From: Anisodus tanguticus
Taxonomy: Eukaryota; Streptophyta; Magnoliopsida; Solanales; Solanaceae
NCBI GenBank assembly: GCA_034509755.1
Contig: CM067541.1
Coordinates: 57,361,556-57,425,555 of the forward strand
Reading direction: 5' to 3'
DNA: 64,000 bases
Shown here: one piece after another, positions 22,581 through 36,000 of the stretch
How positions within the stretch are numbered: the stretch's first letter is position 1
Layout of the letters: every line of letters starts with the position of its first letter
Translations under genes and position numbers: made by a program
The notes under the pieces: generated by a model
Told to the model about the DNA's origin: nothing
What the model saw: only the letters and a program-made list of their open reading frames with translations
The model's database searches: none

Positions 22581-22910
22581 TCTGATTAAAAATGGATTAA
22601 AGTAAGGAGGAATATGAAATTAATTTATATTCCTTACACTTTAAAAATCAGAAGTTTAATCTCATCTTCTTTCCCGTTTAAAGATTGGATTTTGTAAACG
22701 ACTTAAAAAGATCCGTTCTTTTAAGTGTAATAATTCAAAGTGTGTAAAGTATGTCGCACATACAATGGAGAAAGATCCACTAACTGTGCGAAAACTCTTA
22801 CCACTCTTAAGTAAGCGCCAAGAATTATCTGGGCACCAATCTTAACGGAAGGAGTCTAAAAGCTAAAGACGTTGAGCCCGTCATACTATTTGGCGAGAAG
22901 ATCCTTCATA

Positions 22911-23114
22911 GGATGATATTGGACACTCAGTCACATAAAGCCTCCGGGCGACTGGAGTGGGCCAAAATTCCTTTGATAGGATGATATTGGACACTCAGTC
23001 ATACAAAGCCTCCGGGCGACTGGAGTGGGCCAAAATTTATTTGATATGATGATATTGGACACTCAGTCATATAAAGCCTCCGGGCGACTGGAGTGGGGCC
23101 AAAATTCATTTCAT
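22911..23114. repeat. Three tandem copies of a 68-bp unit within the internal region
   Basis: The units start at 22911, 22979 and 23047, each with GATGATATTGGACACTCAGT, an AAGCCTCCGG phrase and GTGGGCCAAAATT. Equivalent triplets begin near 28354 and 33795 in the other internal regions. The position is between the gag-like part and integrase. Confidence 0.92.
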
Positions 23115-26100
23115 AGGAAAAGTAATGGACACCTAGTAAGGTGGGCCAGAGTTTCCTGTGTCCCGAATGATCTGAAGGCCTAAAGAAAGGCAGTAAAGAA
23201 ATTGGACAGTCAGTCTTCCAAAGCAACTGGAGTAGGCCAGAGTATCTAGATCACATATGATCCGGTTACGCCCTAACCACGGGCAAGAGGTTGTTCATGT
23301 GAAGCAACGCCACCTCTAAAAGTAGAAGGGGTTGGAGAGGTTGTCCTCAATAGGACTTCATGGATTGTGATCACTCTAAGATGAGGTGATACATATTCCA
23401 AACTTGGTTAAGGGACGATGTTGGTCAAGCTGGTTTGAGACTAGTCCAACAGTCCGTGATAACTAAGAATGGTACAGTATGTCTGTAGCCAAATGAATGA
23501 TATATTTGTAATCCGTGCGTCTATGCCATCATAGATTAAGACACGTTAAATAGCAAGTCATTCAAAAGCTAACGATGTTGAGATTGTTGCCTTCTTCGAC
23601 ATAAATCCTCAAATAAATGCGAGGTAGATGAAGAGGCAAAATCACCTTTCCAAATTCCGTCAAGGGAATAGCGAAAGAAGCATTGCTCCTCTAGAACTTA
23701 GTCACACCTACTTGGGTGATTTGAAGCTTATACAAAATAGAGGGGGGAGACAAGTACGTTATGACCTTTATTGATAATGGTACAACGTATTGTATCCTTT
23801 GTTTATTGAAAAGCAAAGATGAAGTTGTTGAAGCGGATAAGCGCTACAAAACAGAAGTTGAAAATCAACTAAGCCTACGGATTGAGAAATTCGTAGTGAT
23901 AGAGGGGGAGAAAGTGAAGCATCGTTTATTAAACGACTGCTCATTTCTCACCTCAGTCTAACGGTGTTAGCCAAGCGTTAAGCCGTACGCCCAAATTATG
24001 TGGGGCACGTCGATCCTTACCGCTAATGCGATTCTCAATAGAACTCCGCATAAGGATAAGGGTAACCCTCCGTGTGATACATGGAAAGGATCTCACATAC
24101 AAATGTTGTGATGTGGGGTGGTTTCATACCTAAGACCGTAGATTGCATATTCACCGGATCCGCAAATAACGAGTGTTCATCGCCTCTTCGCGTCAAAGAA
24201 TGTTGAATTCTTAGAAGATAACTTTCCTTGGAAAAGGAAAAGGAGTAACGGCTCAAGGTTAACAAGAACCCGCGAGGGCCTGACTGTCCGGAACTAGACG
24301 TTCCGTATCTACAGGACTCGAAAGTTGCTGGCTATCCGGAACTTAATACTCCAGATCTACAGAACTCAGGGATTCTAGATGTTGAACCGAGACGGAGCAA
24401 AGAAGGGGACAAAGACTTGTTCGAGTCCTTCTAGCTTGTATAGTTAATAATGAACCATGAACAATTAACAAATAATTGTCATCTCCAAAAGCGCTGCTTT
24501 GGAAAGAAGCTAAAAAGAGAATTAGATTCCATATATAGAACCATACTCGTGTAATAGTTAATCTTCCTCCGGGAAAAGAACCTTTGGGTTGTAAAAAGTG
24601 CTCCCCTGTGAGTAGCTTCACATCCAGGGCCATTGTAATCTTACATGGCATGGGTGTTGAAACGACCTTCCAAACCGGAGAGTTGGAAGAAGAGGATCGG
24701 ATGGTTTGGTCGAACTGTTGGGCTTCTTCCCGAACTTTCATTTTGGTCCCCGAAATGTTAACATTTTGGTCCCGAAAGTCTCGGATAAAACGAAACAATG
24801 AATCGATCACGAAACATTGACTCGAAGTTAGAAAGCCAACGGTTGGAAAACCAACGGTCTTAGAGTGAAAATCATATTGAAACAAAGTCTCGATATGAAA
24901 GATATGAGTATCACAGATGACATCTTAGGAATTGGATTTCTAAGACATCTAACGGATCGGTCGATAGTTGACGAGTCTCGTTGAAGCCACCAATGGATAT
25001 GAATCATAGAACCGATTGGAATCATGGTGCACCCATAGACAAGGAGCGATATGCTCGTGTCACGTGTAGTTCAATGTATTGTACACACTACAACCGACCC
25101 GGTATCGTCCAACAAACAGATCGTTGAACTAAGGTTCACCGATGATCTTAAGACATGATCAATAGAAGGCGTTAAGTCGGATATGACGATATCCGAATTA
25201 TTCACTTATCTACGGATTATAGTATTCGGATGTCCGGCGGTTACGAGAGAACACGGTGATGCAACCGGACATCGGATCCGAAGAACACCAAAGCCACAAG
25301 TAAATGTGTATGGTGGTTCTTGGAAAATCCTCTAAGCAAACTTGCATCGACCGATTCATGATGGTATCGGAGTTTATCGCTTTATACAAAGCATGAAAGA
25401 AGTTGAGTAACTTCACGACTCATTAGAGGACGTCCCTTATTGGGAGAAACCCATGCCTTCAGAAGCAGTTATATACACCGTGGCTAGCCGATCGGCTTTA
25501 GGAAGGACACGGATGACGGCGTCGGACATATCCGTCACGATCCGTCGGAGACATAAGACCGTATGGCGAGTTGATCATCACGGGTGTCACTTCCTTATTT
25601 ACTAACTAAGGGACTACCCGGAGATCAAGTGTTCTCGCCTGTCTAGGGGAATGGGCTTAAAACCCAAAATATACGGACCAATACGGTGGAAACCCAACCT
25701 TACGAACCGGAGATCCCGTAATTTGGTTCAATGGGAAAACTAAGTTGTAAAGGTTCAATTGATCGCTTCGGTGGAAGCATGAGCACTTCGGATAGTGATT
25801 TCGAAAAGAAACACCAAATCCAAAGCCGTTCCCGCGATAGACGTTAAGTGCTATCTGCAAGTATGGGTAAAGGTTAAGTTTTCAAAACCTCGTAATGATC
25901 CTCAACAAGTTGAGGTTAGGTCTTTGGGAAACTTTTAATGGTTCCTAACACTTGTGAAGTGGGGTATAGCAGGATACCTTGTAGGAGACCACCTATTTAA
26001 GTGCGAGGACGGCCGCCTCAAATTGAACGCACTTAAGAATCCAAGACGTTGTCCATGGCCAAAACGGACAAAACATTACGAAGAAGAGAGTAAGGGAATT

Positions 26101-26312
26101 TGTTGTGTTGGTACCGTTGTCTTGGCTTACACTAAACACCGACGGTTCAAGACATCACGTTCACCGCGCGAAGTAAGTAAGTCCGATGGTATTCAACTAT
26201 GGAAGGTTCAAAGCCGAGGCTACCTCTCCTTATGCAACATCGGTCCGCCGAAATATTGCCGGAAATGAAAAGACACCATGTGAGTGCGCCAAAATCTCTT
26301 TCAAGAGGGGAT

Positions 26313-27603
26313 TGTTGGAAATTTGCCTTTGGCGGGAGTTGCGACCGACCAACTTTAACGGCTTAAACACTAGTGTAACGTATGTTGGAGAATCCGGTTC
26401 TTCACACATGCATGATCTACTAAGTACGTAGATAACCGTAGGGCCAAGAATCGTCAAATTTCATTGAGAAATGAAAGAGATATTGGTTCACGAAGTAAGG
26501 TGTTTGAAGCATGGAAAGTGTGGTATTGTGTGTAATTCTCCCTCATCGGTAGAGGAAGAAAGAATTGTTGTGTATATAAGATTCGAAATTGGTTTGGGGT
26601 TTGGGACCCCAAGGGGTATCCCATGTGTTTAAAGGAGAGGAGGACCTAGATGTGCTTCGGTTCGAGGAAAGACCACACGCGCGCCGCCGCCGCTCGCTCG
26701 TCCCGTCCGTCCGTTCCGGTTCCGGGTTCCGGTTCCGGGTTCGGGTCACGGGTCACGGTCACGGGTCGGGGTGGGCTACGGGCTATGGGCTATGGGGGTT
26801 GTGGGCCTTCGATATTATCTTTTTGGGCCGAAAACTTTGCCGAAGTACGTTTGATCCCGAAGTTTCGGATATACGAGTTTGGACCGAGAATTCTTTCGGA
26901 TGTGCAGTTTGGTCCCCGAAGTTTCAAGATGTACGTTTGGTCCCCGAAGTTCGAGAATTTCGACGGTCAAGAACGAAACGCCAAGCACTCAATTCAGCCA
27001 TTTATTTTGGCTGAATTACTCCTCCTATAATGGCCAAATCCGTTGGTCTTTCACCATTTATGTTGGTGACTTTACTACCTCCATAATGGCCATTATTTGG
27101 CTATTATGGAGGCGCTTTTCAGTAGTAAACATGCCCCTCCCTCTCCTATATAAACACCCCATTACACCATTGTTGAGCACTAACAAGAAGCTAACGAAAC
27201 AAGTAGAGGCAACACACGAAAATACACAAGCGAAATTTCTTCTTCCTACAACTTCCAAGCATCATTTCGTTACTCAATATTCTTCACGGTAGCTCTTGAG
27301 TTTCCTTTGCTCAAGGGTTCCATTGCTTTGTTTTATCTTGGGAGACAAATTGTCCGGGACGTATAAAGGATACATACGGGGCAATATTGTCTTAAGGACG
27401 AGTGCCACACTCGACTCAAAGATAAACCAGTTTCCATTTTTCGGTCTTCAACAAAATCGTAATTTCGTTTTTGTTGTTATATTGTAATTTTCAGATTTCT
27501 AGTCGAAAATATTGTATTCTTTGTTTATCCTTTTGAATACTTGTAATAGTTAAATACTTCCCGTACTGCTTTATAAAGTACCATAGAGCAAAATCTCCCA
27601 ACA
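26313..27603 (+). repeat. Array LTR 2
   Basis: 1,291 bp, TGTTGGAAATTTGCC to CTCCCAACA. TATATAA is at 27147-27153. It is preceded by the polypurine tract AAGAGGGGA (26303-26311). It differs from LTR 1 mainly by small changes at CAG/CTG positions and in the length of the GGTTCC block. Confidence 0.95.
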
Positions 27604-30600
27604 ACTTAAGACAATATTTGTATTGTATTACTATTAGTATTCGAAAGATATCGGTCAAAAATTGTGTGACCAAATCTGGATATGGAAATGGTTTTCTGGT
27701 AGAAGAGAGTGATGATGATGAACGTGTTCATGGTGTCACCGCTACCAAGACTGGTGGAAACAAGCGCTCTCGAGAGCCTGAGGATGTCAACTGGGACAAG
27801 AGGAGAAGACTGAAGATGTTATTCTATCTTGCAGCAGAAGCCCTATATCTGTCCCAGACAAAAGATTCGAATAATGGTGAGAAGGAAATGGACACTCAGT
27901 CTGATGAAGTGACTGAAGTGAGCCAGAATCCGAAATTGGGATAAGTATTTTTCTTACTTGTCAAGAATAAAGATTAAATGATAAGTATTTTTCTTACTTG
28001 TCAAGAATAAAGATTAAATGATGTCTGATTAAAAATGGATTAAAGTAAGGAGGAATATGAAATTAATTTATATTCCTTACACTTTAAAAATCAGAAGTTT
28101 AATCTCATCTTCTTTCCCGTTTAAAGATTGGATTTGGTAAACGACTTAAAAAGATCCGTTCTTTTAAGTGTAATAATTCAAAGTGTGTAAAGTATGTCGC
28201 ACATACAATGGAGAAAGATCCACTAAGCGTGCGAAAACTCTTACCACTCTTAAGTAAGCGCCAAGAATTATCTGGGGCACCAATCTTAACGGAAGGAGTC
28301 TAAAAGCTAAAGACGTTGAGCCTGTCATACTATTTGGCAGAAGATCCTTCATAGGATGATATTGGACACTCAGTCACATAAAGCCTCCGGCGACCGGAGT
28401 GGGCCAAAATTCCTTTGATAGGATGATATTGGACACTCGGTCATACAAAGCCTCCGGCGATCGGAGTGGGCCAAAATTTATTTGATATGATGATATTGGA
28501 CACTCGGTCATATAAAGCCTCCGGCGACTGGAGTGGGGCCAAAATTCATTTCATAGGAAAAGTAATGGACACCTAGTAAGGTGGGCCAGAGTTTCCAGGT
28601 CCTGAATGATCCGAAGGCCTAAAGAAAGGCGATAAAGAAATTGGACACTCGATCTTCCAAAGCAACTAGAGTAGGCCGAGTATCGAGATCACATATGATC
28701 CGGTTACGCCCTAACCACGGGCAAAGGTTGTTCATGTGAAGCAACGCCACCTCTAAAGTAGAAGGGGTTGGAGAGGTTGTCCTCAATAGGACTTCATGGA
28801 TTGTGATCACTCTAAGATGAGGTGATACATATTCCAAACTTGGTTAAGGGACGATGTTGGTCAATTTGGTTTGAGACTAGTCCAACAGTCCGTGATAACT
28901 AAGAATGGTACAAGTATGTCCGTAGCCAAATGAATGATATATTTGTAATCCGTGCGTCTATGCCATCATAGATTAAGACACGTTAAATAGCAAGTCATTC
29001 AAAAGCTAACGATGTTGAGATTGTTGCCTTCTTCGACATAAATCCTCAAATAAATGCGAGGTAGATGAAGAGGCAAAATCACCTTTCCAAATTCCGTCAA
29101 GGGAATAGCGAAAGAAGCATTGCTCCTCTAGAACTTAGTCACACCTACTTGGGTGATTTGAAGCTTATACAAAATAGAGGGGGGAGACAAGTACGTTATG
29201 ACCTTTATTGATAATGGTACAACGTATTGTATCCTTTGTTTATTGAAAAGCAAAGATGAAGTTGTTGAAGCGGATAAGCGCTACAAAACAGAAGTTGAAA
29301 ATCAACTAAGCCTACGGATTGAGAAATTCGTAGTGATAGAGGGGGAGAAAGTGAAGCATCGTTTATTAAACGATCGCTCATTTCTCACCTCGCCTAACGG
29401 TGTTAGCCAAGCGTTAAGCCGTACGCCCAAATTATGTGGGGCACGTCGATCCTTACCGCTAATGCGATTCTCAATAGAACTCCGCATAAGGATAAGGGTA
29501 ACCCTCCGTGTGATACATGGAAAGGATCTCACATACAAATGTTGTGATGTGGGGTGGTTTCATACCTAAGACTGTAGATTGCATATTCACCGGATCCGCA
29601 AATAACGATAGTGTTCATCGCCTCTTCGCGTCAAAGAATGTTGAATTCTTAGAAGATAACTTTCCTTGGAAAAGGAAAAAGGAGTAACGGCTCAAGGTTA
29701 ACAAGAACCCGCGAGGGCCTGACTGTCCGGAACTAGACGTTCCGTATCTACAGGACTCGAAAGTTGTTGGCTATCCGGAACTTAATACTCCAGATCTACA
29801 GAACTCAGGGATTCTAGATGTTGAACCGAGACGGAGCAAAGAAGGGGACAAAGACTTGTTCGAGTCCTTCTAGCTTGTATAGTTAATAATGAACCATGAA
29901 CAATTAACAAATAATTGTCATCTCCAAAAGCGCCGCTTTGGAAAGAAGCTAAAAGAGAATTAGATTCCATATATAGAACCATACTCGTGTAATAGTTAAT
30001 CTTCCTCCGGAAAAGAACCTTTGGGTTGTAAAAAGTGCTCCCCCTGTGAGTAGCTTCACATCCGGGGCCATTGTAATCTTACATGGCATGGGTGTTGAAA
30101 CGACCTTCCAAACCGGAGAGTTGGAAGAAGAGGATCGAATTGGTTTTCTTTGAACTGTTGGGCTTCTTCCGAACTTTCATTTTGGTCCCCGAAATGTTAA
30201 CATTTTGGTCCGAAAGTCTCGGATAAAACAGAAACAATGAATCGATCACGAAACATTGACTCGAAGTTAGAAAGCCAACGGTTGGAAAACCAACGGTCTT
30301 AGAGTGAAAATCATATTGAAACAAAGTCTCGATATGAAAGATATGAGTATCTGAGATGACATCTTAGGAATTGGATTTCTAAGACATCTAACGGATGGTC
30401 GATAGTTGACGATCTCGTTGAAGCCACCAATGGATATGAATCATAGAACCGATTGGAATCATGGTGCACCCATAGACAAGGAGCGATATGCTCGGGTCAC
30501 GTGTAGTTCAATGTATTGTACACACTACAACCGACACGGTATCGTCCAACAAACAGATCAGTTGAACTAAGGTTCACCGATGATCTTAAGACATGATCAA

Positions 30601-31743
30601 TAGAAGGCGTTAAGTCGGATATGACGATATCCGAATTATTCACTTATCTACGGATTATAGTATTACGGATGTCCAGCGGTTCGAGAGAACACGGTGATGC
30701 AAACCGGACATCGGATCCGAAGAACACCAAAGCCACAAGTAAATGTGTATGGTGGTTCTTGGAAAATCCTCTAAGCAAACTTGCATCGACCGATTCATGA
30801 TGGTATCGGAGTTTATCGCTTTATACAAAGCATGAAAGAAGTTGAGTAACTTCACGACTCATTAGAGGACGTCCCTTATTGGGAGAAACCCATGCCTTCA
30901 GCAGTTATACACGTGGCTAGCCGATCGGCTTTAGGAAGGACACGGATGACGGCGTACGGACATATCGTCACGATCCGTCGGAGACATAAGACCGTATGGC
31001 GTTGATCATCACGGGTGTCACTTCCTTATTTACTAACTAAGGGACTACCCGGAGATCAAGTGTTCTCGCCTGTCTAGGGGAATGGGCTTAAAACCCAAAA
31101 TATACGGACCAATACGGTGGAAACCCAACCTTACGAACCGGAGATCCCGGTAATTTGGTTCAATGGGAAAACTAAGTTGTAAAGGTTCAATTGATCGCTT
31201 CGGTGGAAGCATGAGCACTTCGGATAGTGATTTCGAAAAGAAACACCAAATCCAAAGCCGTTCCCGCGATAGACGTTAAGTGCTATCTCGCAAGTATGGG
31301 TAAAGGTTAAGTTTTCAAAACCCGTAATGATCCTCAACAGTTGAGGTTAGGTCTTTGGGAAACTTTTAATGGTTCCTAACACTTGTGAAGTGGGGTATAG
31401 CAGGATACCTTGTAGGAGACCACCTATTTAAGTGCGAGGACGGGCCGCCTAAAATTGAACGCACTTAAGAATCCAAGACGTTGTCCATGGCCAAAACGGA
31501 CAAAACATTACGAAGAAGAGAGTAAGGGAATTTGTTGTGTTGGTACCGTTGTCTTGGCTTACACTAAACACCGACGGTTCAAGACATCACGTTCACCGCG
31601 CGATAAGTAAGTCCGATGGTATTCAACTATGGAAGGTTCAAAGCCGAGGCTACCTCTCCTTATGCAACATCGGTCCGCCGAAATATTCTTTGGAAATGAA
31701 AAGACACCATGTGAGTGCGCCAAAATCTCTTTCAAGAGGGGAT
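27604..31743 (+). pseudogene. Array internal region 2, decayed copia gag-pol
   Basis: 4,140 bp, collinear with region 1. An open frame at 27618-27944 reads LVEESDDDERVHGVTATK, then NKRSREPEDV, then EKEMDTQSDEVTEVSQNP, the longest N-terminal coding trace in the array. Integrase traces start at 29198 and are followed in frame for longer than in copy 1 because of local indels. RT traces lie near 29920-30040, and RNase H traces near 30750-30880 and 30910-31090. Several frame breaks are shared with the other copies and some are private. Confidence 0.88.
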
Positions 31744-33044
31744 TGTTGGAAATTTGCCTTTGGCGGGAGTTGCGACCGACCAACTTTAACGGCTTAAACA
31801 CTAGTGTAACGTATGTTGGAGAATCCGGTTCTTCACACATGCATGATCTACTAAGTACGTAGATAACCGTAGGGCCAAGAATCGTCAAATTTCATTGAGA
31901 AATGAAAGAGATATTGGTTCACGAAGTAAGGTGTTTGAAGCATGGAAAGTGTGGTATTGTGTGTAATTCTCCCTCATCGGTAGAGGAAGAAAGAATTGTT
32001 GTGTATATAAGATTCGAAATTGGTTTGGGGTTTGGGACCCCAAGGGGTATCCCATGTGTTTAAAGGAGGGAGGACCTAGATGTGCTTCGGTTCGAGGAAA
32101 GACCACACGCGCGCCGCCGCCGCCGCTCGTCTCCGTCCGTCCGTCCGGTTCCGGTTCCGGTTCCGGGTTCGGGTTCGGGTTCTCGGGTCACGGGTCACGG
32201 GTCGTGGGCTCATGGGGGCTATGGGCTACGGGTCGTGTGGGCCTTCTCGATATTATCTTTTTGGGCCGAAAACTTTGCCGGAAGTACGGTTTGATCCCGA
32301 AGTTTCGGATATACGAGTTTGGACCGAGAATTCTTTCGGATGTGCGAGTTTGGTCCCCGAAGTTTCAAGATGTACAGTTTGGTCCCTGAAGTTCAGAATT
32401 TCGACGGTCAAGAACTGAAACGCCAAGCACTCAATTCAGCCATTTATTTTGGCTGAATTACTCCTCCTATAATGGCCAAATCCGTTGGTCTTTCACCATT
32501 TATGTTGGTGACTTTACTACCTCCATAATGGCCATTATTTGGCTATTATGGAGGCAGTTTTCAGGTAGTAAACAGCCCCTCCCTCTCCTATATAAATACC
32601 CCATTACACCATTGTTGAGCACTAACAAGAAGCTAACAGAAACAGTAGAGGCAACACACGAAAATACACAAGCAGAAATTTCTTCTTCCTACAACTTCCA
32701 AGCATCATTTCGTTACTCAATATTCTTCACGGTAGCTCTTGAGTTTCCTTTGCTCAAGGGTTCCATTGCTGTTTTATCTTGGGAGACAAATTGTCCAGGA
32801 CGTATAAAGGATACATACGGGGCAATATTGTCTTAAGGACAGAGTGCCACACTCGACTCAGCATAAACCAGTTTCCATTTTTCAGTCTTCAACAAAATCG
32901 TAATTTCAGTTTTGTTGTTATATTGTAATTTTCAGATTTCTAGTCGAAAATATTGTATTCTTTGTTTATCCTTTTGAATACTTGTAATAGTTAAATACTT
33001 CCCGTACTGCTTTATAAAGTACCATAGAGCAAAATCTCCCAACA
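31744..33044 (+). repeat. Array LTR 3
   Basis: 1,301 bp, the longest of the four, TGTTGGAAATTTGCC to CTCCCAACA. TATATAA is at 32589-32595. At several sites where LTR 1 or 2 reads CG it keeps CAG, for example AAGCAGAAATT near 32671. Confidence 0.95.
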
Positions 33045-36000
33045 ACTTAAGACAATATTTGTATTGTATTACTATTAGTATTCGAAAGATATCGGTCAAA
33101 AATTGTGTGACCAAATCTGGATATGGAAATGGTTTTCTGGTAGAAGAGAGTGATGATGATGAACGTGTTCATGGTGTCACCGCTACCAAGACTGGTGGAA
33201 ACAAGCGCTCTCGAGAGCTCGAGGATGTCAAGCGAGACAAGAGGAGAAGAGTGAAGATGTTATTCTATCTTGTAGTACAGAAGCCCTATATCCGTCCCGG
33301 ACAAAGATTCGAATAATGGTGAGAAGGAAATGGACACTCAGTCTGATGAAGTGACTGAAGTGAGCCAGAATCCGAAATTGGGATAAGTATTTTTCTTACT
33401 TGTCAAGAATAAAGATTAAATGATAAGTATTTTTCTTACTTGTCAAGAATAAAGATTAAATGATGTCTGATTAAAAATGGATTAAAGTAAGGAGGAATAT
33501 GAAATTAATTTATATTCCTTACACTTTAAAAATCAGAAGTTTAATCTCATCTTCTTTCCCGTTTAAAGATTGGATTTGGTAAACGACTTAAAAAGATCCG
33601 TTCTTTTAAGTGTAATAATTCAAAGTGTGTAAAGTATGTCGCACATACAATGGAGAAAGATCCACTAATCGTGCGAAAACTCTTACCACTCTTAAGTAAG
33701 CGCCAAGAATTATCTGGGCACCAATCTTAACGGAAGGAGTCTAAAAAGCTAAAGACGTTGAGCCTGTCATACTATTTGGCGAAGATCCTTCATAGGATGA
33801 TATTGGACACTCAGTCACATAAAGCCTCCGGGCGACTGGAGTGGGCCAAAATTCCTTTGATAGGATGATATTGGACACTCGATCATACAAAGCCTCCGGC
33901 GACCGGGAGTGGGCCAAAATTTATTTGATATGATGATATTGGACACTCGGTCATATAAAGCCTCCGGCGACGGAGTGGGCCAAAATTCATTTCATAGGAA
34001 AAGTAATGGACACCTAGTAAGGTGGGCCAGAGTTTCCAGGTCCTGAATGATCTGAAGGCCTAAAGAAAGGCAGTAAAGAAATTGGACAGTCAGTCTTCCA
34101 AAGCAACTGGAGTAGGCCAGAGTATCTAGATCACATATGATCCGGTTACGCCCTAACCACGGGCAAGAGGTTGTTCATGTGAAGCAACGCCACCTCTAAA
34201 GTAGAAGGGGTTGGAGAGGTTGTCCTCAATAGGACTTCATGGATTGTGATCACTCTAAGATGAGGTGATACATATTCCAAACTTGGTTAAGGGACGATGT
34301 TGGTCAAGCTGGTTTGAGACTAGTCCAACAGGGTCGTGATAACTAAGAATGGTACAGTATGTCTGTAGCCAAATGAATGATATATTTGTAATCCGTGCGT
34401 CTATGCCATCATAGATTAAGACACGTTAAATAGCAAGTCATTCAAAAGCTAACGATGTTGAGATTGTTGCCTTCTTCGACATAAATCCTCAAATAAATGC
34501 GAGGTAGATGAAGAGGCAAAATCACCTTTCCAAATTCCGTCAAGGGAATAGCGAAAGAAGCATTGCTCCTCTAGAACTTAGTCACACCTACTTGGGTGAT
34601 TTGAAGTTTATACAAAATAGAGGGGGGAGACAAGTACGTTATGACCTTTATTGATAATGGTACAACGTATTGTATCCTTTGTTTATTGAAAAGCAAAGAT
34701 GAAGTTGTTGAAGCGGATAAGCGCTACAAAACAGAAGTTGAAAATCAACTAAGCCTACGGATTGAGAAATTCGTAGTGATAGAGGGGAGAAAGTGAAGCA
34801 TCGTTTATTAAACGACTGCTCATTTCTCACCTCAGTCTAACGGTGTTAGCCAAGCGTTAAGCCGTACGCCCAAATTATGTGGGGCACGTCGATCCTTACC
34901 GCTAATGCGATTCTCAATAGAACTCCGCATAAGGATAAGGGTAACCCTCCGTGTGATACATGGAAAGGATCTCACATACAAATGTTGTGATGTGGGGTGG
35001 TTTCATACCTAAGACCGTAGATTGCATATTCACCGGATCCGCAAATAACGTAGTGTTCATCGCCTCTTCGCGTCAAAGAATGTTGAATTCTTAGAAGATA
35101 ACTTTCCTTGGAAAAGGAAAAAGGAGTAACGCTCAAGGTTAACAAGAACCCGCGAGGGCTCGATTGTCCGGAACTAGACGTTCCGTATCTACAGGACTCG
35201 AAAGTTGCTTTGGCTATCGGAACTTAATACTCCGGATCTACGCGAACTCGGGGATTCTAGATGTTGAACCGAGACGGAGCAAAGAAGGGGACAAAGACTT
35301 GTTCGAGTCCTTCTAGCTTGTATAGTTAATAATGAACCATGAACAATTAACAAATAATTGTCATCTCCAAAAGCGCCGCTTTGGAAAGAAGCTAAAAAGA
35401 GAATTAGATTCCATATATAGAACCATACTCGTGTAATAGTTAATCTTCCTCCGGAAAAGAACCTTTGGGTTGTAAAAAGTGCTCCCCCGTGAGTAGCTTC
35501 ACATCCAGGGCCATTGTAATCTTACATGGCATGGGTGTTGAAACGACCTTCCAAACCGGAGAGTTGGAAGAAGAGGATCGAATTGGTTTGCCGAACTGTT
35601 GGGCTTCTTCCGAACTTTCATTTTGGTCCCCGAAATGTTAACATTTTGGTCCCGAAAGTCTCGAGATAAAACAGAAACAATGAATCGATCACGAAACATT
35701 GACTCGAAGTTAGAAAGCCAACGGTTGGAAAACCAACGGTCTTAGAGTGAAAATCATATTGAAACAAAGTCTCGATATGAAAGATATGAGTATCACGAGA
35801 TGACATCTTAGGAATTGGATTTCTAAGACATCTAACGGATCGGTCGATAGTTGACGATCTCGTTGAAGCCACCAATGGATATGAATCATAGAACCGATTG
35901 GAATCATGGTGCACCCATAGACAAGGAGCGATATGCTCGTGTCACGTGTAGTTCAATGTATTGTACACACTACAACCGACCTGGTATCGTCCAACAAACA

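Larger units (their letters stand above)
22165..26312 (+). pseudogene. Array internal region 1, decayed copia gag-pol
   Basis: 4,148 bp. An acidic/basic segment KRSREPEDV-like (clearer in copy 2) lies near 22250-22495, possibly the gag start. The integrase core is at 23761-23961 (YCILCLLKSKDEVVEADKRY). A further integrase part near 24000-24240 includes GNPPCDTWKGS. RT begins near 24485 (KEPLGCKK at about 24580). RNase H-type pieces lie near 25300-25440 and 25480-25660 (TKGLPGDQVFS-like). A polypurine tract AAGAGGGGA ends one base before LTR 2. Frames change repeatedly, so no polyprotein is possible as written. No TGG-starting primer-binding site follows LTR 1. Confidence 0.88.

Noticed and set aside
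22911..23114. Satellite DNA from the 68-bp repeats
   Set aside because: Only three units occur per copy and always at the same site within the retroelement internal region.
24343..24885. 180-codon minus-strand open frame in array internal region 1
   Set aside because: It lies opposite legible copia RT sequence on the plus strand, is not conserved as one frame in the other copies and has no motif.
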